Of a stretch of 64,000 bases of DNA, positions 54,110 through 64,000 are shown piece after piece; the first letter of the stretch is position 1, and each line of letters starts with the position of its first letter. Source of the DNA: Strigamia acuminata (lineage: Eukaryota; Arthropoda; Chilopoda; Geophilomorpha; Linotaeniidae); the NCBI GenBank assembly GCA_949358305.1, contig OX442314.1:39936581-40000580 (forward strand). The letters run 5' to 3'. The notes under the pieces are model-generated. The model was not told where the DNA came from. It worked only from the letters and a program-made list of their open reading frames with translations, and did no database searches. A program made the position numbers and the translations under genes.

Positions 54110-54794
54110 TTGGGGTCCCAGATAAAGTAACATTTATTATTAGCCACAGTCGGATCACGACACGTGGGTCACAGATTACGTGTGATTTTGACAAAAGCCA
54201 AATGAACTTGAAAAGATTTGTGCGATTTGGATGAATGCACACATCAGAGGAGAAAAAAGCACAACTAGCAGATTACGCATTACTATTCATGTTTGTGCCA
54301 TTTCTAGAAAGTTGGGTTCAACCTGTAGCTTGTGTACAGGAAGCGCTTGGTGACCGTTGCCTAACCCCTTACAAGTTGGTTATTTGCAAGTAGAACTAAG
54401 CCTCACAGTTGGTTGCATTGGTAGCAGACCGCAGCCATCTGAAAGAAACCTGCACGTAGTCCGGTGTTCACTCCGACAACCACAAAATACCCGATTGACT
54501 GAAACCCAGCTTGATAAGAACAGTAAGCCACTGAAATATCCTTCGCGCACCAAACACATAGATGTAAGATACCACTACATCTGAGAGGAGAACAAAAACG
54601 TTCTAATTGATGTCAAGCACATGCAGACGGACGAAATAATTGCCGACGTGCTGACCAAAGAGTTGTTCAAACCAAAACACACCGGATTTGTTCGAGCCCT
54701 TGGATTAGAAAGGATTGACTCTGAATAAGAAGATACGGAGTAATTTTTATTCTTTTTTCCCCTATCACTGTTTGAGCGGGTGTGTTAAAATATA
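54110..54794 (+). mobile_element. Ty1/copia relic, copy 2 (LTR end, leader, RNase H end)
   Basis: LTR end (to about 54167, TCACGACA), leader matching 32820-33180, then a direct jump to the last RNase H segment (RTKHIDVRYHYI ... LTKELFKPKHTGFVRALG, ending near 54728) and the start of the 3' LTR (TGTTAAAATATATA at about 54782). Internal gag-pol is deleted. It preserves the empty site of the 186-bp MITE. Confidence 0.75.
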
Positions 54795-54798
54795 TACA

Positions 54799-55005
54799 CG
54801 TCCGACGCGCAGTTTGAGGACGTGGAGGAAATGATTTCGGTCATCGACTTCGTGTCAGAGCTCCTGGAGGATTTGCCTTTCCCACCTCCGAGTCCGGAAG
54901 AAGTAGAAGCTCCTGAAGAAGCTGTGTTTTCCGCCGTCTCGACTAAGGCGACCGAAGAATCTTCGGATTTTCTGACTTCAACCGAAGTCGAGAAGGAGTG
55001 AAAAG
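54799..55005 (+). CDS. Acidic C-terminal coding remnant with poly(A) signal
   Basis: Forward frame from about 54799 to TGA near 55000: acidic and proline-rich (FEDVEEMISVIDFVSEL ... FPPPSPEEVEAPEEAV), ending TEVEKE. AATAAA follows at about 55055. The ~470-bp segment (54795-55263) is absent from the paralogous module at 35680, so it is an insertion or the remains of another element. No family recognised. Confidence 0.35.
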
Positions 55006-55264
55006 AGACAAAATTAACTTTTGTTATTTTTTTTTTCCTGAGTGGGTATTTTATAAATAAAATACGCCAAGTGTTGTTTTGTTGTGTTGCAATTTCAAAA
55101 AATATTCTCAAGAGTATAAGTGTTGTGTTATTTCAAGAACTTGAACTAATCATTAATATTCGAAAGAATACAGTATAATTTAAAATTGGATTCAATTTGT
55201 TTAAATTCCGAATTCAATTTGGTTTTTTTTTGAATAATCATATTAATATATGTTTGTAATATAT

Positions 55265-56770
55265 GTCTTGTAACCCACATCTGGGTTGTTTACTTTTCAC
55301 ATCTGTTTTCACCAACAACCAAGCACACTTGTCTTAACTGTGTTACTCTCATGTCTCATCACTTCCATGTTTATCTAACGATAGATACGTAAAATAACAT
55401 TACATTTCCTCAGAACATGTGGAAATATATCTCAAAATACCATTACAAAAACCCAGACAAAAAGTGCTGAGAAGTTGTTGAGGATATGATGGAGAGAAAA
55501 GAAGATGCAAACATGAAAGATCAAGAAACCAAAGTTACAATTAATCAACCTGTTTGCTCCTCGTTAGCTGCTAGCACCTTGTTACCTGCTAGTACCTCGT
55601 TTGCTGCTAGCACTTCAATACCTTCCTACCTGCATCCCAAACAACAATACTAGCAATAAAACGAAGAGGTATCAAACGACATCCACATCTGCAACTGATG
55701 AAGCCTTCTTAACAACTTTAGGAAATCTTGATAGGTAATGTAGAAACAAATTTTACATCTCAAATCAATATTTGTATAATAATCTGTACTGTTGCTGTAG
55801 GGAGTTGAAACATGTGTCTGGAGCTGAGATGTCACCATTCTGTCAAATGGTGGCCGATTTAATGACGGAGGTTCCAGACAACGCAAAGTGGAAGTTGAAA
55901 AAATGTTTTGCAGTTATTATACGGGGTTATACATAGCAATGCAGCACCTAATTGAATGTGGCCAAACACCGGCCGCATTTGTGCGATCAAATGTGGCCGA
56001 TGTTCGGCCGCTTCAGTGCGATCGAATGCGGCCGATGTTCGGCCGATTTCCCGTTTTTAAATAAATAATAATAATAATATTAATTAAAATAAACTTTCAT
56101 TTGAACGCGCCTATTAATACTAAGTTACGTGTCAGTGGAAATATTCATTTTTATTTTTAGTGTCTCGAGTTGTTTCCAAAATGTCTAAACTGCAAGATTT
56201 TGATCACATTATTCGCCATCTAATTGTTCGGGGCAAATATACTTATAAGCAAGTAGTGGATTATTTAACCAGTGAATTTGGAGTCACTTGTACCGAAATC
56301 ACTGTTCGACAATATTGCAAGGCCAACAATGTGAAGCCAACAAAAATATCTAATGCAGATATTTCTGTCAGTGAAGCAGTTGCTGAGATAAGCCCTTTTC
56401 TTAGCATAAAAAAAGGTTTTCTGTATCAAATAAAATAATTTCATTTACAAGGTTGAGCCAACTTGTGGGCGAAAAATGATGTCTGGGTATTTAAGTAGTA
56501 AGGGAGTATCTGTCAGTCTAAGACGTATGGAAAAAGCGCTTCAAAATGCAAATGGACCATACTACAGACAGAGAAGAGAGGTTTGTAATCACATTGTTTG
56601 TGCATCCTTTTTTATTTATCAATTATAAAATGTTACACAATGTGTTCGTAATTTTAATCAGATTCCTTACTCCGCACATTATTTTGGCCACAAGCTCCAT
56701 TTGGACCAAAATGAGAAATTAGCTCCATTCGTGGTCACCCATGTAATAGCAGTAGATGGGTACAGCCCAC
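55265..56770 (+). pseudogene. Integrase-core (DDE) transposon-like gene with HTH
   Basis: Exon near 56160-56417: HTH region (MSKLQDFDHIIRHLIVRG, TSEFGVTCTEITVRQYC). Next exon about 56453-56580 (GRKMMSGYLSSKGVSVSLRR ... YYRQRRE), then from 56662 IPYSAHYFGHKLHLDQNEK ... THVIAVDGYS, which matches integrase-core proteins found in many animal genomes; the D of AVDGYS is the first catalytic residue. The rest of the core is lost at a junction near 56775-56799. The upstream part (55265-56150) repeats 35705-36600. Confidence 0.65.
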
Positions 56771-56798
56771 GCCATGGGTCTCGCCGATACATTGTGTT

Positions 56799-56948
56799 GA
56801 TAAGCCGAAGGATGCAGACCCGGACGCGATTCGCCTGTCCGTCGACGCGCGGGAGGTAAACTCGGCGATCAAAAGAGTGCGGCATACAGCAACTCGATTG
56901 GAGGATCTGATTGAGATGGCAAAGGGGGCGAAAGATTTTTCGCACTAA
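56799..56948 (+). pseudogene. Ty3/gypsy reverse-transcriptase fragment
   Basis: Frame DPDAIRLSVDAREVNSAIKR ... RLEDLIEMAKGAKDFSH ends in TAA. It matches the RT stretch that precedes the first catalytic aspartate (VDxRxxNxAIKRxRH ... GAKxFSxLDL) and is more G/C-rich than its surroundings. About 50 codons, joined to the integrase-core exon. Confidence 0.65.
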
Positions 56949-57060
56949 TTTTGAAAAAGAATGGGAAAATAAGTTTTCTGTTTTTTTTCTTTTTTAACTT
57001 GGAGAACTAACAAAAAAAAAAGGTATAAATTAAAGCAATGTTGAGTTGTTTTCATTTCAA

Positions 57061-59030
57061 CATGGAACAGTGGAGAAATCGTCCACTTCCACCGTTGCAA
57101 CAAATTCCTTTGTCGAATAGGTCGGAAGACTCCACCGATGAAATAGAAAGTATGCAAGGCATATTGCATCATTTAGGACGATTAAGTCGTTCAATTGAAC
57201 ATCGATTATTGAACATTAATAATCAACGCAGACGTCGTGCTGTACATATTCAAAGGAGAGAGCAACGACGTGTCGCCCAACAATTGCATCAACAACAAAT
57301 AAGACAGCAACTACAAGAACAACATCGGCAATTGGTAGAAGAAAATGAGCAATTAGAAGAAAATCTGCATCAGGAAATAGCACAACCTCATGACAAATTA
57401 GAAGAACAACATCATCAGGAATTTGAAGAATTGGAGCAACAGGTGTCACAAGATGACCTGAGAGCAGGTGTTGGGAAAGGGTTACATAGAAAAAGGAAAT
57501 AGGGTTAAAGTAGTTATTAGTAAAAGATTATGTAAGGAAAGGAGTAATAAATTCAAATTAGTTGTGGATAATAAACTTTATAAAGGAAATGGTTAGAGGT
57601 TAAAAAGTAAAATAAATAAACCCTGGGTAAAAAGGGGTCACTGGGAAAATAGAGTTAAGAAACAGTCTAGGGGTGAGGAATGTTAGGCAGCCCTGAGGCA
57701 TGTTAGGGAGGGGAGAGAGAAGAGGACGTGACTCAAATAGAAAATGGCCCTGATTAGACTTAGAGTGACAAGGCTAAGTTTGAGAAATGGGAGTGGGGAA
57801 TTAGAGTATTAGAAGGATTGGTGGAGGATTGGATTTGGTTGTGGTATCATTTCATTTCTTCTTTCCAAAGTAAACATATGTTTTGATTTCAGAGAAATGT
57901 GAGGTGTTTTAATTGTATTAAATCTCTTGAATGATTTGAATAAGAGAGAAAAGACAATGGATGATAAAAAACCTGTCACAAGGAGGATGTGAGGATAATG
58001 ATTCAAGTACACCCGGAGGGGAATATTCACAAGAAGGAGGTCACAAAGATGAGGGTCTTTGAACTTTTATGAAGGGTTGATGTTGGAGAAGGCGTGCACC
58101 GAGCTGACGAGGTGGGTGAAACAGACTTAGAGAGCACTCGTGTACCGGACTAGCCAAGTGTGTAGGTTGTCAACCAGCTGCTGCCAGTTTTGTGCTAAGG
58201 ACTATTTGACTATTATCGCTAAGAAAAGGAGAAACTACCGACAACTGAAAACAGGCACACACGAGTGAGAACATCACCCTATTAATTACGCCCGGCCAGA
58301 GAGGGGATCGACCCAAGAGAAGTTGAATGCCGACACAGCCCCTTACTTCACAGCCAGGTGCCACTCCATCATCCACCGAGACGGAAGCCTTTGACAGGGA
58401 CTAGCCGGCCCCCAGACCAACACCACCTCCATGGAGAAGAGAGAGAGAGAGAGAGAATACCACTTCAATTACCCAGGCAGTGACAGGTTGTAAACAAACA
58501 TCTATTTGACAACATTTTATATTCTTTCAAGTTATTATTTCTTTCTAAGTTGGTGGTTGGTTTTCCTTTGGATATTTTAGGGGATATTGTTATGTGGCAT
58601 TTTGGGGAATATTATTGAGTGGTGGAGGGTAATTTTGAGCAGACTCTAAGTGAGTCTGAACGTTGTTTTCACTACTGTATTTTTTGGGGGCTTTGTTGTG
58701 GGAATTTAATAAAGGTGTTTTTATGGTAATCACGCCTCTTATCTGTCCCGTACACACACCTCCGTACACACACCTCCGTGCGCTAAGAATACTAGAAAAT
58801 CACCCAACTCAATTGGGTAAGGAACCTGAAGGGGAAAAATAAGGTCAGTAATTAATTACTTGTTATTAATTTACATATTACGACACAGGAACAGCTTGTT
58901 GAGGTTAATCATTCAGCAGAACCAGTAGAACTACACTTTGTTAATAACATTCTTCCTCATCCACTCGAAGTGAAATGTGCAATATGTTTATTTCAAATGA
59001 TGGACAATGAAAGAATTTCAACCATGGTGA
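57061..59030 (+). pseudogene. Coiled-coil/RING ORF split by a solo LTR
   Basis: 57061-57443 starts MEQWRNRPLPP and becomes a long Gln/Glu-rich coiled coil. Beyond the LTR (57444-58886) the frame resumes (EQLVEVNHSAEPVELHFVNN) and reaches KCAICLFQMMDNERIST, the opening C-x2-C of a RING-H2 finger, then loses similarity at about 59030. The paralog at 30296-30560 carries the following SCGHIFHSAC piece, so the family probably encodes a coiled-coil E3 ligase. As it stands this copy is broken. Confidence 0.6.
57444..58886 (+). mobile_element. Solo LTR (1.44 kb), target CAGG, empty site known
   Basis: TGTCACAAGATG...TTACGACA, flanked by CAGG at 57440-57443 and 58887-58890. Removing the LTR and one CAGG gives TTGGAGCAACAGGAACAGCT, which is exactly what the paralog at about 30480-30530 (minus strand) reads. 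AATAAAGG at about 58709 and a GAGAGA microsatellite (58440-58457) lie inside. Confidence 0.9.
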
Positions 59031-60364
59031 TATTTAAAGCGGACTTAATGAGTGAGATTGTAAACTCACGAACAACTGGGAATTTTTTGTTGAAGATGGT
59101 TAGAAAGGAATAAAGCTTGGCATGTAATCACTTGGAGCATGGCTAACAATCATGGAGACATTAGAACAAATTTAGACGATGTGAGAGACGAGTTGACCAC
59201 ACTCAGGGCACCACCATGACGCCCAACCTTGTGGGGAGACGATTTACCCACACACGATGACTGACACTGGACAGCCATCCAGATGTCAATACATAAACCA
59301 GAAAGATTTCATTTTGTAGACTTGAAAGTGTAAATAAAGATTCAGTTTAACTTTTGCCACGCTCCAAACAAGTCCTTTCAAACCTCACAAAGAACTAGGG
59401 AAAACTCAGAAAAACCTGGAAAAAACCTGGACTAGCTCGGAGAAACTCCCACCAAGGTAAAAACCTATTTGCATGGTGTCTAGAATACTAGCCATGTTTG
59501 TAGCTAATCTTTTACACCGTTTCTCGTGGACTGTGAATGTGAACCTCATTTGCGGGTTCTGGTCGGGGAAGATGCAAATTCGACTGAACTACATACGAGA
59601 AGCAAGGTTAGGCTGGCTCATGGAATTGAACTTGAAATTTTGGGAAATCTAGACCAAGTGGTTCCTATTATTAATCGAGATTTGGTACAACATTATCTCG
59701 GAACCGTGGGAGGCTCATTTGGAGAGGGCAGCACCAGCTGGGCGCCCTCTGGCAGGAAGTTTGGGTGACATACAGGCCACTCATCCCTTAGACAGTAACT
59801 TCATTTTTGACAGTCACATGTACAAATGCCTCACTCAAGATAGAAACTTGAGGTGTTATACAAAGATGGGATATTTGGCAGCAATGAAGGAAAAACAATT
59901 GAACAGGATCCCGACTGTGATTGCCAATCATAAAATATTGATGAATAAGAAATATCAGATTTATTCAGAGTTACTTAAGAGTGCGCCTGTAGTTTTTTGG
60001 AGGTATTTGGATCTAATTAAATTAGTTATAAAAATAAAACAAGTGTTCTTTTCTGTCTGATTATACACAAATGTCCAAGCACTAAGAAGTAGTTTGTTTT
60101 CGTTCAAAACAAGTTGAACAAGGAAACCTAGTTTTCATTTTTCTTGCAAATGTTTTCATTTTTCATTTTTCAATTTTCACTATTCGATCTGGTGATCGAG
60201 TGATGAAATAAACTGCTTTGTGATAGCGTTACTTCGAGACAACCCACAGCCACAATGTACCCTTATTGGAAGAATTATTGGGTGAGAAAAAAGGAACACA
60301 TCGGGCAAGATATCGCCAAAGTTTGAGTAAGTTGTTTAAGTATACCTGTCGAGATTTTCCAATT
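59031..60364. other. Unassigned
   Basis: Open frames at 59526-59768 and 59719-60060 have no recognisable domain. No transposon end was found. Confidence 0.3.
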
Positions 60365-60525
60365 GGAAAATGGTAAAATTTTATCAAAATCAATTAAAAA
60401 ATGGTAAAATCTCAGCAAAATCAATTAAAAAATGGTAAAATTTCAGCAAAATCAAGTGAAAAATGGTAAAATTTCAGCAAAATCAAGTGAAAAATGGTAA
60501 AATTTCAGCAAAATCAATTAAAGTA
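60365..60525. repeat. ~32-bp tandem repeat (about 5 units)
   Basis: Unit AATGGTAAAATTTCAGCAAA followed by ATCAATTAAAA or ATCAAGTGAAA. Confidence 0.85.
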
Positions 60526-61271
60526 AATATCTGATAATGTTTTTGAAAAGTTAGCTGCAACTATAAAAATACACATTGCTAAAGTAAAGATAAAATAAAA
60601 GTAAAAAAAAAAAATTTGATGTTTTATTTTTTTCTTTGTTTGCTCAGGTAGGGAAGACGCCCCCTGTGGTAGCGTCATTCATAGGTGACCCACAACCACA
60701 ACGCACCGCTACTGACGCAACTACATGGCGAAAATATATTAACGAGTCTCCTAATAAAAGTTTCTATAGGAGCGCATCGAGCAAGGAATTGTCAAAGTTG
60801 ATGATGTTGTGGTGACCTCAAATATTCCTATTTGAGTGCGCACCATATTTCCAAATTGTCTTATAAACATATTCAACAAACTTATATGTTTTGTTTCAAT
60901 GTAAATTGAAATAAAACATACATTAATAAAATATAAAACAAGACACAATATTACCCAAATAATATTGTGTTTTGCAGCAAGTTTTGGCCCAGCAACAGCG
61001 TCAACCAATCGCGCTGCAGCGTGCATTGCTTTGATGATGCTGCTAGGCGTGTGCCTGGGCGGAGCATCCCTTCCCCTCGCGCGTGCCCGGCTCGATTGTT
61101 GCACACGACCCGAAGGCGGCCGTGTGTGATCTTCATGCAACTCGTCATCTGCGCAGCTTTTCTGAGCAGATTTAGAAGTGAGCCAAACGGTTTTGGCCCA
61201 CTCTTCCCGCACTCTTGATTCCACCTCCAAACTGTTCACAACCGTGTCAAACTTCTGCCAAAACTGCAAAG
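60526..61271. other. Flank of the second gypsy element; possible minus-strand exon
   Basis: On the minus strand a TTTGCAG acceptor (about 61263) opens a frame with FWQKFDTVVNSLEVESRV and continues to about 61100 without recognisable domain. The coding call is weak. Confidence 0.25.
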
Positions 61272-61885
61272 TGTGATCTGTGATTCTTGGACGAATTGAG
61301 TTTCATCGCTGGTCTGTACCCACTGTACGGAATAGCAACTTTCTAGCTTGAATTACTACGAGTAATTTAAGCCATTTCTGTGTGTGAAACTAACATCGAG
61401 TTTACTCTGTTAGTTTGAAGGCTTTGTGTCGAGTTTAACTCCACAAGGCGAATTGTGTTAAGACGGATTGTTACGTCGAGCTTGCTCCGTAATAATCAAA
61501 TCGCTGTGTGCAAGACGTATTCTCGTGTTGAGCTTGCTCCGCGAGGATTTTTAGTATATTTTAGCAAAGTATTTTAGCGTCGAGTTTACTCCGCTAAAAT
61601 CCCGCGCTCACACGACGCCATCGACGCCATTTTGGAGCCAACGGTCAACTGTGAGTGTCCAAGTACGAAGAGAAACCAGATCGACCCAGTCATTACACTT
61701 ATTATTTCGCATTATATTCGGGTGTATTTAAAACGATTAAAACAATCTAATTTTTCCTTTACTCTGTGTAAAATCATTCCCCTAGACAACCATTTGGCCA
61801 CAGAGTAGAAGTCCTGTACGGCATCTCACCGACGATTGCTTATTAAATTTATATAATTTAATAAGTAAAAACCCGGATCGCCGCA
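61272..61885 (+). repeat. 5' LTR of a second Ty3/gypsy element
   Basis: Ends in CGCCGCA two bases before a tRNA-Pro-like primer site. A plausible start is TGTGATCTGTG at 61272; the 3' LTR is outside the window, so the left border is unproven. Contains the hairpin string at 61346-61600. Confidence 0.65.
61346..61600 (+). other. String of six hairpins; five share an apical motif
   Basis: Hairpin 0: 61346-61372, 12-bp stem (GCTTGAATTACT/AGTAATTTAAGC), loop ACG. Hairpins 1-5: stems at 61387-61395/61408-61416, 61421-61428/61442-61449, 61466-61475/61488-61497, 61519-61527/61540-61548 and 61571-61579/61592-61600. The enclosed sequences are TCGAGTTTACTC, TCGAGTTTAACTC, TCGAGCTTGCTC, TTGAGCTTGCTC and TCGAGTTTACTC. 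Stems are 8-10 bp and differ in sequence, with only three non-Watson-Crick types of exception (G-T pairs). Confidence 0.85.
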
Positions 61886-61887
61886 CT

Positions 61888-61905
61888 TGGGGGCCCGGCC
61901 GGGAT
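61888..61905 (+). promoter_or_regulatory. Primer binding site, tRNA-Pro type (element 2)
   Basis: TGGGGGCCCGGCCGGGAT, two bases after the LTR end; one base different from the site of the first element. Confidence 0.78.
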
Positions 61906-61977
61906 TGTTTTGATTATTAAAATCCGATTTTTGCGAAAAAATCCTTTATTTCCATTGTTCTTTTTCAATTTGACAAA

Positions 61978-64000
61978 ATGGCGACGCCAATGCAAATTGT
62001 AAAACGACAACGAGGTCGACCAAGCACTCAGAAACGAGCAGCGACGGTTTTGCCGGCTCTCGAGCCTGAAATGCTTATGGAGAAAATTATTTCTGAAGAA
62101 ATAACACCAGTTCCAGATCCGAAACAACTTAAGGATGCTGAAAATGAAGTTGCTAGAGCATTAAGCGCTTCAAGTGCGAGTTCTAACGACCAAGAACTCC
62201 CGCCACTTCCACTGGAGGAAGTGGAAAATACGTTACGTGAAATGGAAAGTGAATCGTCTCACGAATCACCTCCTCGCATGACCATGTTGGATGCTTTGAG
62301 AAATCAAGCACGCCAAGATGGCGCCCAAATAACGGACGACATGACGGTGGAAGAGATTCATCGCGCCATGATACGACTTCACACTGACCGAGCCGTTTCA
62401 AATTTACAATTTGAAATGGAACGAAAAGAAGCTGAGCTTCAACAACAAAAAGCGGAGGTTGAGCTTCAACACATGGAACTCAATCGACAAAATGAGGAAT
62501 TTCTAGCCCAAAAAGCTAGAGAATACAGATTAAAAGGTGAAGTGGAAGATCTTTCTAAAATGAATACTAGAAATGAACTTTCAATTCGCTCACACCAAGA
62601 GGCGCGAAGACAGCTCGAGCTTACCAAAAGTAAGCTGGAGCAGAAAAATAAAGAATTGATTGATTTGGCAGACCACTACCAACGCAATCATAATCAACTA
62701 GTGAGATATGCTGCTGAATTAGACACACGTGCTAAAACACAGCGTACTCGCGAAAGCAAAATAGCTAAGCGTGAAGACGAGATTTTCCACTCGCTGGATC
62801 AACCCAGTACGAGCGGACAAGTCAAGTCTAGCGGCCCTGCTAAGCGATTACAACCAGAATCGCAAAATCAAATAAACGAGAATGAAATTCTCCGAGCTGA
62901 TTTGTTACGCGCTCAAGAAGAGCTTGCAGAAATGAAAGACCGTTTGCAAGCAAGAAATTATACTGACCAATTGGTGCAACCAGAAATGGCTGCGCCAACT
63001 GTCCCTATTTTGACTCCCGAAACAATAACAATTTCTGTTGTTTCAGAGTTAAGTAGCCAATCTGGATTATCGAGTGATGACGACCAACGTTCGCGTCGTC
63101 GCCATCGCTCAAAAAGAAAACGTCCTTCAGATTCTGAGGAACGGAGAGCTGATCGCAATCCGCTCCCTGGTAATCGAAACCCTATTTTTCACAACAGTGA
63201 CCGACTGTTGGGGATAGTAGACGATCGAAATAGACGGCATGAAACTGGTATTCATGTTACTCGAACGATACCACTGACTCAACAGCAAGACTCGTCAAAA
63301 AGAAGTCGACGAGACACCAATCCAACACGCGAACCGCCGGACGGACATGAAAGCCCGCCAGGTGGGGGTCAGTATAGAAGAAATCCACCAGATGGAGGAA
63401 ATCCAGATGGACATGGAGATGGACCACCTGGAGGTGGACGTCGACCGCCCGACGATGACGGCGACCCACCCGACCCACCTGAAACACCACATTTTAACAC
63501 GCCTTCAAATTCACAATCTGATTCAAGGTCGGATTCTGATGTGAATGCGCAACAAGAACGCGATAATCGACATCGATCTCATCGACGTCGACATCGAGGC
63601 CATTCTTCTCGGCGTAATACACATTATTACACTGCTGAAGAAATTGATCGATTATTAGCTGATCGTCGATCTTCCGATCGATCTGACGCTACTGCCGATA
63701 ATGCTGATATTGCATTACGACAAAAAATTGCACAATATACTGCCAACAACTGGACTCACGATCTAGTTGATGAAAGAACTATTAGATGGGATCACATCAA
63801 ACCCGCTTTATTCGATGGAGAATGGGAAGCTGGATCCACTCTTTTAGATGAAGTGTTACGAATTTCAAGGTTGAATGGCATTGCATGTCACACTGCTTTG
63901 AAAAGAGTAGTACCAAAAGCTCTTATAGATCGAGCTGAGAAATGGTTTTATTCTAAACAATTTCAAAACTGGAATCACTTTGTAGAGGAATTCATGACTG
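61978..64000 (+). CDS. gag of the second gypsy element (open to window end)
   Basis: ATG at 61978-61980, about 73 bp after the primer site; no stop in 674 codons to base 64000. Same architecture as the first element's Gag: AT-hook-like RQRGRPSTQKR (residues 10-20), the MTMLDALRNQAR ... MTVEEIHRAM module (about 100-130), a long coiled coil (about 135-260), a Lys/Arg cluster (RRRHRSKRKR), Gly/Pro/Asp-rich linkers, an Arg/His/Ser-rich stretch and the beginning of a capsid-like region (AEKWFYSKQF). Here the codon aligned with the stop of element 1 is TGG. Gag forms the particle and binds genomic RNA. The open frame suggests a younger or intact element. Confidence 0.82.
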   Translation, partial: MATPMQIVKRQRGRPSTQKRAATVLPALEPEMLMEKIISEEITPVPDPKQLKDAENEVARALSASSASSNDQELPPLPLEEVENTLREMESESSHESPPRMTMLDALRNQARQDGAQITDDMTVEEIHRAMIRLHTDRAVSNLQFEMERKEAELQQQKAEVELQHMELNRQNEEFLAQKAREYRLKGEVEDLSKMNTRNELSIRSHQEARRQLELTKSKLEQKNKELIDLADHYQRNHNQLVRYAAELDTRAKTQRTRESKIAKREDEIFHSLDQPSTSGQVKSSGPAKRLQPESQNQINENEILRADLLRAQEELAEMKDRLQARNYTDQLVQPEMAAPTVPILTPETITISVVSELSSQSGLSSDDDQRSRRRHRSKRKRPSDSEERRADRNPLPGNRNPIFHNSDRLLGIVDDRNRRHETGIHVTRTIPLTQQQDSSKRSRRDTNPTREPPDGHESPPGGGQYRRNPPDGGNPDGHGDGPPGGGRRPPDDDGDPPDPPETPHFNTPSNSQSDSRSDSDVNAQQERDNRHRSHRRRHRGHSSRRNTHYYTAEEIDRLLADRRSSDRSDATADNADIALRQKIAQYTANNWTHDLVDERTIRWDHIKPALFDGEWEAGSTLLDEVLRISRLNGIACHTALKRVVPKALIDRAEKWFYSKQFQNWNHFVEEFMT

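Noticed and set aside
58440-58457. GAGAGA tract as a GAGA-factor site
   Set aside because: A pure dinucleotide microsatellite inside a solo LTR; no further support.

Overview
The window is animal nuclear DNA, most likely from an invertebrate with compact introns. It carries cullin, THAP, MYND, CENP-C-like and TFIIF-alpha-like genes, clear GT-AG introns of roughly 50-90 bp (apart from one enlarged by a transposon), and a dense load of metazoan transposons: Ty3/gypsy, Ty1/copia, PIF/Harbinger, Tc1/mariner, P, hAT and MULE types. I cannot name the species from sequence alone. No bacterial operon, rRNA or CRISPR array was seen, and I identified no tRNA.

Layout. 0-8 kb is the most gene-like part and everything is on the minus strand: an intronless cullin-5-like gene running off the left edge, a three-exon THAP gene, a nine-exon MYND zinc-finger gene whose intron 5 holds two nested MITEs, and an intronless TFIIF-alpha-like gene that lacks the C-terminal winged helix. 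8-12.6 kb is repeat debris (ubiquitin-like scraps, a MULE fragment, a foldback element made of short iterons, a 27-bp minisatellite). 12663-24962 is a nearly complete 12.3-kb Ty3/gypsy element on the minus strand, with TG...CA LTRs, a CTTT target duplication, a tRNA-Pro-like primer site, gag, a canonical -1 frameshift heptamer, pol, and an extra intron-containing third ORF in the env position. 25.3-28 kb holds a second, full-length cullin-5-like copy with one premature stop.

28-36.8 kb is a mosaic of gypsy, hAT, RING, copia and Harbinger fragments. It includes a foldback element flanked by a 13-bp direct repeat and a 186-bp MITE whose empty site survives elsewhere in the window. 38-47.2 kb has two copies of a ~1.4-kb solo LTR, a perfect hairpin, several minisatellites (one inside a RING exon), and a third cullin-5 copy cut off by a hAT-type inverted-repeat element. 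47-52.4 kb has P-type and Tc1/mariner transposase fragments and the C-terminal exons of a CENP-C-like gene. 53-59 kb repeats the copia and integrase-core modules and holds a coiled-coil/RING ORF split by a solo LTR. 61.3-64 kb is the 5' part of a second gypsy element with an intact gag reading off the right edge.

The observation I find most unusual is in the LTR of that second element: a string of consecutive hairpins (61346-61600). Five of them keep the same apical sequence while their lower stems differ and compensate, which is the pattern expected of a selected RNA structure. The LTR of the first gypsy element also contains a run of hairpins.
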